20,531 bases of DNA from positions 1-20,531 of the forward strand of contig CANHBE010000017.1 of assembly GCA_947458575.1 (NCBI GenBank). Direction: 5' to 3'. Positions 1 through 6,118 of the stretch are shown piece by piece (the first letter of the stretch is position 1; each line of letters opens with the position of its first letter). The notes under the pieces are model-generated. The model worked only from the letters and a program-made list of their open reading frames with translations, was not told the origin of the DNA and did not search any database. The stretch is from Flavobacteriaceae bacterium (GTDB lineage: Bacteria; Bacteroidota; Bacteroidia; Flavobacteriales; Flavobacteriaceae). Both the position numbers and the translations under genes were made by a program.

Positions 1-24
1 AAAATGAACCGTTAACGTGCTCAT
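1..24 (-). CDS. possible 5' end of a divergent gene (cut by window edge)
   Basis: Reading the minus strand from an ATG at 24-22 gives eight open codons (MSTLTVHF) to the window edge. If real, its start lies only 35 bp from the ATG of the cyclo-ligase gene, so both promoters would have to overlap the neighbouring coding regions or leaders. Eight residues are too few to identify a product. From memory, uvrC sits beside the cyclo-ligase gene in some flavobacteria, but nothing here proves that. Confidence 0.25.
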
Positions 25-59
25 TACTGCTATTGAAAAGAAATCTATATTTTTACAAC

Positions 60-623
60 ATGACTAAAAAAGAACTTCGAGTTAAGTATAAAACACTGCA
101 ACAATCTCTCACAGAGAACATGGTGGATGATATGAGCTTAACTATTGCCAATAACCTGGTCAATATGAAAATTTGGGATCATCAATTTTACCATGTTTTT
201 CTTTCTATTGAAGAAAACAAAGAGGTGAAAACCGACTATTTACTTCATATTCTTGCCGGAAAAGACAAAGAAATAGTGATTTCTAAATCGAACTTTCAGA
301 CCATTGAAATGACACACTATCTTTTGACTGACAGCACAAAAATCATTAAGAACCAATATAATATACCGGAACCGACAAACGGTATTGAGGTTCCTGTCGC
401 TAAAATTGATATTGTTTTTGTACCGCTTTTGGCCTTTGACAAGAATGGAAATCGGGTAGGATATGGCAAGGGCTTCTATGACAATTTTCTGAAGGAATGC
501 CGAACGGAAACGTTGAAGATTGGCTTATCTCTTTTCGAAGTCGAGGAGCAAATTGATGATGTGTACGAAGGTGATGTCAAATTAGATTACTGCGTAACTC
601 CGAGTGGTATCTATCAATTCTGA
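60..623 (+). CDS. 5-formyltetrahydrofolate cyclo-ligase (MTHFS family)
   Basis: Cytosolic folate enzyme that converts 5-formyl-THF to 5,10-methenyl-THF with ATP, returning a stored or inhibitory folate to the one-carbon pool. The 187-residue product has the usual family length. It carries the signature near residues 122-141: PLLAFDKNG, then RVGYGKGFYD, which forms the phosphate and folate site. An N-terminal basic segment (TKKELRVKYK) matches the usual KxxLR start of the family. A TTG at 33 would add nine residues, but the ATG at 60 begins exactly where family homology normally starts, so I prefer it. The gene stands alone on the plus strand, converges on lspA, and its stop is followed within 4 bp by hairpin repeat copy A, which can act as its terminator. 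Family assignment is secure. Confidence 0.93.
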   Translation: MTKKELRVKYKTLQQSLTENMVDDMSLTIANNLVNMKIWDHQFYHVFLSIEENKEVKTDYLLHILAGKDKEIVISKSNFQTIEMTHYLLTDSTKIIKNQYNIPEPTNGIEVPVAKIDIVFVPLLAFDKNGNRVGYGKGFYDNFLKECRTETLKIGLSLFEVEEQIDDVYEGDVKLDYCVTPSGIYQF

Positions 624-626
624 GAC

Positions 627-709
627 CTAGCCCTGATAGTAGTGGAAATCCTTTTTTTGCCCGCTTTTGGGTAAAAAAAGATTGAAACGAATAGCAGGAA
701 AAAGCTCCT
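627..709 (+). repeat. dispersed intergenic hairpin element, copy A
   Basis: This copy starts 4 bp after the cyclo-ligase stop and ends 8 bp before the lspA stop. The left flank reads TAGCCCTGATAG and the right flank ATAGCAGG followed by AGCTCCT. The centre is a 12-bp stem (651-662 with 669-680, one G-T pair) around a 6-nt loop. Runs of T and A sit inside the stem, so either strand could act as a Rho-independent terminator for the two converging genes. The flanks match copies C and D closely, while the upper stem sequence differs. Confidence 0.8.
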
Positions 710-716
710 TAAATAA

Positions 717-1316
717 TTAATCTTTGTGAAATGCTTTCTTATTGAAGACAATCAGTATCCCCACGCCGGTTGAAATAGCCATATCTGCTACGTTGAAAAT
801 TGCATTGAAAAAAGTGAATGGTTTACCTCCGAGAAAGGGCACCCATTCGGGCATTGGATAATCTTGTATAAAGGGGAAATACAACATATCGACTACCTTG
901 CCGTGAAAAACGGTTCCATATGGATTGTCGGAGAACAGTGTAGCCAATTGATTTTGACTGCTATCGAAGATAATTCCGTAGAAAACGGAATCTATAATAT
1001 TGCCAAACGCACCGGCTAGTATGAGTGCAATTGAAACGATTAGGTAAGTGGAGCACTTTTTCTGAACGGAATCCCACAACCAATAACCGATTGCAACTAC
1101 TGCCAACAATCTGAAAACAGTTAGAAATAGCTTGCCATAGGTTCCCGGAATAACCGTTCCCCAAGCCATTCCTTCATTTTCAATAAACAAAATCTTGAAC
1201 CAATTAAATACACTAATCTCTTCACCCAAGATGAAATTTGTCTTGATATAGATCTTGGAGAGCTGATCGACTATAAGGATAATGAAAATGAGTAAATAGG
1301 CGTTTCTTAAGGACAT
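717..1316 (-). CDS. lspA: lipoprotein signal peptidase (signal peptidase II)
   Basis: Inner-membrane aspartic protease that removes the signal peptide from diacylglyceryl-modified prolipoproteins. The product has 199 residues with four hydrophobic segments, near 7-27, 62-80, 90-110 and 170-190. Family motifs are visible: VDQ at 16-18, ENEGMAWG at 46-53, GNIID at 105-109, and the two catalytic aspartates D143 (VVDM) and D178 (FNVADMAI). The loop between GNIID and VVD is longer than in E. coli LspA (about 160 residues in total), as is common in Bacteroidota. The gene lies downstream of ileS and the DksA-like gene but is separated from them by a terminator, and a TATTTTTG box precedes it, so it probably has its own transcript as well as any read-through. 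Confidence 0.96.
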   Translation of the reverse strand: MSLRNAYLLIFIILIVDQLSKIYIKTNFILGEEISVFNWFKILFIENEGMAWGTVIPGTYGKLFLTVFRLLAVVAIGYWLWDSVQKKCSTYLIVSIALILAGAFGNIIDSVFYGIIFDSSQNQLATLFSDNPYGTVFHGKVVDMLYFPFIQDYPMPEWVPFLGGKPFTFFNAIFNVADMAISTGVGILIVFNKKAFHKD

Positions 1317-1335
1317 CTTTGTTTTTTTGATGGCG

Positions 1336-1343
1336 CAAAAATA
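1336..1343 (-). promoter_or_regulatory. possible -7 promoter box for lspA
   Basis: On the minus strand this reads TATTTTTG, matching the Bacteroidota TAnnTTTG core, about 20 nt before the lspA ATG and just downstream of the preceding terminator. No TTG (-33) element is found at the right spacing, so this call is tentative. Confidence 0.35.
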
Positions 1344-1354
1344 GATTATTTTCT

Positions 1355-1380
1355 AAAAAAAACGCCCCATGTGGAGCGTT
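1355..1380 (-). terminator. Rho-independent terminator after ileS-dksA-like operon
   Basis: On the minus strand an 8-bp stem (AACGCTCC with GGGGCGTT, one U-G pair, 4-nt ACAT loop, 1361-1380) is followed directly by a run of eight T in total (1355-1362, the last two belonging to the stem). It lies 24 bp past the stop of the DksA-like gene and upstream of lspA. Confidence 0.88.
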
Positions 1381-1403
1381 AATTTGTAGTAATGTTTTGA
1401 TAT

Positions 1404-1784
1404 TTAGCGTTGCATGTTTTTAGCTTCAATACTCATCGTAGCATGAGGCACAATCATCAATCGTTCTTTGCTGATTAGTTTACCGGTAACTTTGCATACA
1501 CCGTATGTTTTGTTTTCAACTCTAAACAACGCATTTTTTAGATCTCTGATAAATTTCTCTTGGCGTATTGCCAATTGGGAATTTGCCTCCTTTGACATCG
1601 TTTCGCTTCCTTCCTCAAAAGCTTTGAACGTTGGTGAAGTATCATCTGTACCATTATTCAAATCATTCATATAGGCGCTCTTTATCAAATCTAAATCTGC
1701 TTGGGCTTTGCTAATCTTCTTTAAAATTAATTCTTTGAACTCTGCTAAATCAGCATCTGAGTATCTTGCAATTTCATCTACCAT
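1404..1784 (-). CDS. TraR/DksA family protein with degenerate zinc finger
   Basis: The 126-residue protein has an N-terminal coiled-coil-like half (residues 1-95, charged helices) and a C-terminal TraR/DksA zinc-finger region (YGVCKVTGKLI, then PHATMSIEAK). DksA proteins bind in the secondary channel of RNA polymerase and modulate initiation together with ppGpp. Only one of the four zinc cysteines remains (C97); the other positions are occupied by T, S and A. From memory this is a general trait of the flavobacterial subfamily rather than decay, since the fold motifs around the site are intact. The start lies 7 bp after the ileS stop, so the two are almost certainly co-transcribed, and a strong terminator follows. 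The family is secure, but whether it acts like E. coli DksA is inference. Confidence 0.88.
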   Translation of the reverse strand: MVDEIARYSDADLAEFKELILKKISKAQADLDLIKSAYMNDLNNGTDDTSPTFKAFEEGSETMSKEANSQLAIRQEKFIRDLKNALFRVENKTYGVCKVTGKLISKERLMIVPHATMSIEAKNMQR

Positions 1785-1791
1785 ATTCTTC

Positions 1792-4700
1792 TTATTTTGT
1801 AATTAATATTCTTGTTTTTATGCCATCAAATTCGATTTCAGATCCATTTTCGATTGCGTCCTCAAAAACCAATGACTCGGTTAGTGTTTCTGACTTGATG
1901 TAGTGTTCGTTTGCTTGTATTGCTTTCTCTAATGCGGTATTTTTCTGCAAATGAACTTTAATTTTGTCTGTCACTTCAAATCCGGAATCTTTTCGTATGT
2001 TTTGTATTCTGTTGATCAGCTCTCGGGCTATTCCTTCTTCTTTTAGTTCTTGCGAGATGGTAATGTCGAGTGCAACCGTAATTCCGTTTGCATTTGCAAC
2101 TAACCAACCTTCAATGTCTTGTGTTGAAATCTCAACATCATCTTGTGATAAAATTATACTTTTTCCTGAAATTTCAATATTCAATACCCCTAGTGTATCA
2201 AGTAGATTGATTTGTTCGGCAGTTAAAGACTGTATTTGTTTGGAAATCAATCCCATATCCTTTCCAAAACGCGGTCCTAAAGTCTTAAAATTGGGTTTCA
2301 CTTGTTTGATTAAAATTCCTGAGGCATCATCCAAAAGTTCAATTTCTTTGACATTTACCTCTGCTTTTATGAGGTCTGCTACAGCCTCAATTTCGTGGCG
2401 CTGATTCTTGTCAAGTATTGGTATCATTATCTTTTGCAAAGGTTGACGAACCTTTATCATTTCCTTTTTACGGAGTGATAATACTAAGGAGGAAATGGTC
2501 TGTGCATTCTGCATTTTTCTCTCTAGAGATTTATCAACAAAGTTTTCAACGTGAATAGGAAACTCCGCCAAATGTACGCTGTCAAAATTTTCTGACATCG
2601 TTCTTTTCGTTAAGTCTCTGTAAAGTTGATCCATGTAGAATGGAGCGATCGGCGCACTAATTTTACTGATAGATAACAAACAAGTGTACAAGGTTTGATA
2701 CGCGGCTATTTTGTCTTTTGCATACTCGCCTTTCCAAAAACGGCGGCGGCATAATCGAACATACCAATTGCTTAGATTTTCCTGTACGAAATCGGAAATA
2801 GCTCGTGCCGCTTTAGTAGGTTCGTAGTCTTCATAGTAACTATCAACGTCTTTGATTAGCGTGTTGAGTTCTGAAATAATCCAGCGATCGATCTCTGGCC
2901 GATCCTCAACTGGAATGTCAGCCTCTTTAAAAGTAAAGTTATCGATGTTGGCATATAGCGCGAAGAACGAATATGTATTGTATAGCGTTCCGAAAAATTT
3001 CCTGCGGACCTCAGCGACGCCCTCAATATCAAATTTAAGATTGTCCCATGGATTGGCATTTGATATCATATACCATCGGGTTGCGTCTGGTCCGTATTCT
3101 GCCAAAGTTGTAAAAGGATCGACTGCATTACCCAACCTCTTTGACATTTTCTGCCCGTTTTTGTCCAAGACCAATCCATTAGAAACCACATTTTTATAGG
3201 CAACTTTGTCAAAAACCAAGGTTGAAATTGCGTGTAAAGTATAAAACCAACCTCGAGTTTGATCAACACCTTCAGCAATAAAATCTGCCGGGAAATCAGT
3301 GCTTTGATCAATCTTGTCTTTATTTTCAAATGGGTAATGCCATTGCGCATAAGGCATGGCTCCGGAATCAAACCAAACATCTATCAAATCTGATTCGCGT
3401 TTCATCGGTTTGCCTGTACTAGAAACTAAAACAAGATTATCGACGACGTTTTTATGCAAATCAACTTGGTCATAGTTGGACTCGCTCATATTTCCGATTT
3501 CAAAACCCTGGAAAGGATTCTGTTCTTGAATACCTGCCTGAATAGATTTTTCGATTTCGAGGTAAAGCTCTTCAACCGAACCGATAACCTTTTCTTCAGC
3601 GCCATCTTCTGTTCTCCATATGGGCAAAGGAATGCCCCAATAGCGAGAGCGCGATAAATTCCAATCATTGGCGTTTTTCAGCCAATTTCCGAAACGTCCT
3701 TCTCCAGTTGCTTTTGGTTTCCAATTGATCGTTTCGTTTAAGTCGAACATACGATCTCTAATCTCAGTCACTTTAATGAACCAAGAATCAAGTGGATAAT
3801 ACAAGATTGGCGTGTCGGTTCTCCAGCAATGTGGGTAACTGTGAACGTACTTTTCTACTTTGAAAGCTTTATTCTCCTCTTTTAGTCGGATTGCCAGTTC
3901 AACATCAACAGATCTCTCCGGCGCTTCTCCTGTAGCATAGTATTCGTTTTTGACGTATTTACCTGCAAACTCGCCCATGTGTGAGGTAAACTTACCTTGA
4001 AGATCTACCAATGGAACTAGCGTTTCATTTTCATCTAAGACCAACATCGGAGGCACTTCCGGTGTAGCTTCTTTAGCCACCTTAGCATCGTCTGCACCAA
4101 ATGTAGGTGCGGTATGAACAATTCCTGTACCGTCCTCAGTGGTCACGAAGTCTCCAGAGATAACGCGAAAGGCATTTTCAGGATTCTGATTGGGTAAAGC
4201 AAAAGGAAGCAACTGCTCATATTTAATACCGACTAAATCAGAACCTTTACAATCTTTCAGAATCTGATAAGGAATGTTTTTGTCTCCTTCTTTAAAATTT
4301 TCAAAATCTAAAGGTTCGCTGCTCTCGAAGTAAGACTTGCCGAATTGCTTTCCAACTAAGTTCTTAGCTAAAATTACATTGATGGGTTGGAAAGTATACT
4401 GATTAAATGTTTTTACTAAGACATAGTCTATTTTTGGACCAACGGTCAATGCAGTATTTGAAGGCAAGGTCCAAGGTGTGGTTGTCCATGCTAAAATATG
4501 GATATCACCGTAACTTTTTAGAAAGTCGGGCAGACTTCCTTTGACGGTCTTAAATTGAGCAACAATCGTGGTATCGGTAACATCGCGGTAACTTCCTGGT
4601 TGGTTGACTTCGTGTGAACTCAAACCTGTTCCAGCTTTGGGAGAATAGGGTTGAATCGTATAGCCTTTGTACATCAAATCTTTATCATAGATTTGCTTGA

Positions 4701-5193
4701 GCAGCCACCATACGCTTTCCATATATTTGGATTTGTAGGTAACGTAAGGATTGTCCATGTCTACCCAATAACCCATTTTTTCTGTCAAATCGTTCCACAC
4801 GTCCGTGTAACGCATCACCGTTTTTTTACAGGCCTCGTTGTATTCTTCGATAGATATTTTCTTTCCGATATCTTCCTTTGTCAGTCCAAGTTCTTTTTCG
4901 GTTCCCAGCTCAACAGGCAGACCATGAGTATCCCAGCCCGCTTTTCTTTTAACCTGAAAACCTTTCTGCGTTTTGTATCTACAAAAAATATCTTTTATGG
5001 CACGCGCCATAACGTGGTGTATTCCGGGTAAACCGTTGGCCGATGGTGGACCTTCAAAAAAGACAAATGGTGTCTTTCCTTCACGAGTGGAAATACTTTT
5101 TTCGAATATGGCTTGTTTTTTCCAAAAATCAAGTCCTTCAGATGCTACTGTTGGCAAATCAAGTCCTTTATATTCAGTGAATTTATCGTTCAT
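1792..5193 (-). CDS. ileS: isoleucyl-tRNA synthetase, type 2 (IleRS2) with GxHH signature
   Basis: Class I synthetase that charges tRNA-Ile and edits misactivated valine. The 1133-residue length exceeds the roughly 940 of E. coli IleRS and fits the eukaryote-like type 2 group. Visible parts are the ATP-site signature region GPPSANGLPGIHH (residues 48-60), GWDTHGLPVE just after it, the CP1 editing insertion (roughly 190-420, with a TTPWTLPSN motif), the KMSKR loop at 682-686 (KMSKRLGN), and a long C-terminal anticodon-binding and type 2 tail with no Cys zinc cluster. The usual HIGH tetrad is GIHH here (57-60), with the first and third positions exchanged relative to HxGH. The gene heads an operon with the DksA-like gene. 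The ATG at 5193 is preceded by a weak purine-rich stretch (AGGGAAAAT). Confidence 0.97.
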   Translation of the reverse strand: MNDKFTEYKGLDLPTVASEGLDFWKKQAIFEKSISTREGKTPFVFFEGPPSANGLPGIHHVMARAIKDIFCRYKTQKGFQVKRKAGWDTHGLPVELGTEKELGLTKEDIGKKISIEEYNEACKKTVMRYTDVWNDLTEKMGYWVDMDNPYVTYKSKYMESVWWLLKQIYDKDLMYKGYTIQPYSPKAGTGLSSHEVNQPGSYRDVTDTTIVAQFKTVKGSLPDFLKSYGDIHILAWTTTPWTLPSNTALTVGPKIDYVLVKTFNQYTFQPINVILAKNLVGKQFGKSYFESSEPLDFENFKEGDKNIPYQILKDCKGSDLVGIKYEQLLPFALPNQNPENAFRVISGDFVTTEDGTGIVHTAPTFGADDAKVAKEATPEVPPMLVLDENETLVPLVDLQGKFTSHMGEFAGKYVKNEYYATGEAPERSVDVELAIRLKEENKAFKVEKYVHSYPHCWRTDTPILYYPLDSWFIKVTEIRDRMFDLNETINWKPKATGEGRFGNWLKNANDWNLSRSRYWGIPLPIWRTEDGAEEKVIGSVEELYLEIEKSIQAGIQEQNPFQGFEIGNMSESNYDQVDLHKNVVDNLVLVSSTGKPMKRESDLIDVWFDSGAMPYAQWHYPFENKDKIDQSTDFPADFIAEGVDQTRGWFYTLHAISTLVFDKVAYKNVVSNGLVLDKNGQKMSKRLGNAVDPFTTLAEYGPDATRWYMISNANPWDNLKFDIEGVAEVRRKFFGTLYNTYSFFALYANIDNFTFKEADIPVEDRPEIDRWIISELNTLIKDVDSYYEDYEPTKAARAISDFVQENLSNWYVRLCRRRFWKGEYAKDKIAAYQTLYTCLLSISKISAPIAPFYMDQLYRDLTKRTMSENFDSVHLAEFPIHVENFVDKSLERKMQNAQTISSLVLSLRKKEMIKVRQPLQKIMIPILDKNQRHEIEAVADLIKAEVNVKEIELLDDASGILIKQVKPNFKTLGPRFGKDMGLISKQIQSLTAEQINLLDTLGVLNIEISGKSIILSQDDVEISTQDIEGWLVANANGITVALDITISQELKEEGIARELINRIQNIRKDSGFEVTDKIKVHLQKNTALEKAIQANEHYIKSETLTESLVFEDAIENGSEIEFDGIKTRILITK

Positions 5194-5271
5194 ATTTTCC
5201 CTGCTCTAAAAATCGATTTGCGAAAGTAATAAATTGTTATGAGTTACGTGTCGAAGCAATTGAGTTTTTGC

Positions 5272-5339
5272 GTGAGCGGTTGTAGCGGCATCCTTTTTTG
5301 AGGCACGAAAAAAAGATAGAGCGGAAGACGCGACCCGCC
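5272..5339 (+). repeat. dispersed hairpin element, copy B (degenerate)
   Basis: The left half (GTAGCGGCATCCTTTTTT, 5282-5299) and right half (AAAAAAAGATAGAGCGGA, 5308-5325) match the family core. The outer TAGCCC and AGCTCCT ends are eroded or replaced. The central stem is reduced to about 7 bp (5293-5299 with 5309-5315) around a 9-nt loop. It occupies most of the spacer between the recO stop and ileS. Confidence 0.6.
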
Positions 5340-5354
5340 TTTTTTTGGCGCGGG
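5334..5354. terminator. GC-rich hairpin beside repeat copy B, possible terminator of recO
   Basis: CGCC (5336-5339) pairs with GGCG (5347-5350) around a T7 loop, with further C-G pairs possible outward (CC 5334-5335 with GG after a bulged C). The local GC content is much higher than its surroundings. It lies 14-34 bp past the recO stop. No T-tract follows directly on the recO strand, although the T-rich stem of copy B does, about 20 nt later. Confidence 0.4.
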
Positions 5355-5367
5355 CACGCCCCAAATA

Positions 5368-6081
5368 CTAAGAAAAAACTGTCCTGAGAACTTCAAGCGA
5401 TTTTGGCTTTACAAAACCCTCGAGATGACGTGCGTAGTAATCAACCAAAACCTGCAATAAAGTTTGTCTTTCGTTGATATGAAAAGTCTTTTGATTGGCT
5501 TCAAAACTAAGTTCAATTAGTTTCTTGAAAAGTTGCGAATCATGCTCCTGCAGTGTTGTTCTGTTTTGATGAGATACAAAAACACCGGATTGGGTATCAA
5601 AAAAAGGATATTGAAGGTCCGAAATATCCGGATAAAACCCAAGGTGTTTGGTCATTTCCAGTAGGAAGATCAGATGAAAATCGGCTACATCTTGGTGCTC
5701 ATCAAACCATTGTAGTGAGTGTTCTAAGAAAAGAAATAGCGACTCGTTTTTTTCTTCTTCTCGAATTGCATGATTGAGCATCTCTGATAAAAATAAGGCA
5801 ATCGTGCTCTTAATAATATTGGTGTGAATGGATCGGAAGTGGGTGTTGATCTTAATTTCTTTGAGTTGTTCTAAAGTGCCTTTGTTTTTGTGAACCGCTT
5901 CAATTTCGATAATTGTCAAAGGTTGAAAATAGGCTATTTTTTGATTTCCTTTTCTGGAGGAGAAAGCGTCTCGGATGAAATAGGATTTCAGACCATCAGA
6001 CAATGTAAAACACTTCACTATCAGACTTTTTTCTTGAAATTTTAGAGATGAAATGACAACTGCTTTAGTCTTGACTAACAT
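5368..6081 (-). CDS. recO: DNA repair protein RecO
   Basis: RecO anneals SSB-coated single strands and, with RecR and RecF, loads RecA at gaps. The 237-residue product has an N-terminal OB-fold (residues 1-80, starting MLVKTKAVVISSLKFQEKS, which matches the family start with its x-Glu-x-S loop) followed by a helical C-terminal domain. The Cys zinc cluster found in some RecO proteins is absent, as in other members with shorter C-termini. The gene follows the PorZ-like gene on the same strand with a 37-bp gap and no hairpin between them, so the two are probably co-transcribed. The identification rests on the N-terminal pattern, length and this neighbourhood. Confidence 0.9.
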   Translation of the reverse strand: MLVKTKAVVISSLKFQEKSLIVKCFTLSDGLKSYFIRDAFSSRKGNQKIAYFQPLTIIEIEAVHKNKGTLEQLKEIKINTHFRSIHTNIIKSTIALFLSEMLNHAIREEEKNESLFLFLEHSLQWFDEHQDVADFHLIFLLEMTKHLGFYPDISDLQYPFFDTQSGVFVSHQNRTTLQEHDSQLFKKLIELSFEANQKTFHINERQTLLQVLVDYYARHLEGFVKPKSLEVLRTVFS

Positions 6082-6118
6082 CTAAATGAAGGGGTTTGGA
6101 AGATTTTTACATCCGGAA

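Noticed and set aside
33..59. A TTG start giving a nine-residue longer cyclo-ligase.
   Set aside because: Family homology begins at the ATG at 60, and the extra residues look like untranslated leader.
1404..1784. Loss of zinc cysteines read as a decaying dksA pseudogene.
   Set aside because: The frame is intact, the surrounding motif is kept, and single-cysteine versions appear to be normal in this lineage.
1964..2404. A 146-codon plus-strand open frame opposite ileS, with others at 2852-3199 and 4651-5031.
   Set aside because: These are antisense shadows of a well-defined synthetase gene, with compositions that mirror its codons.
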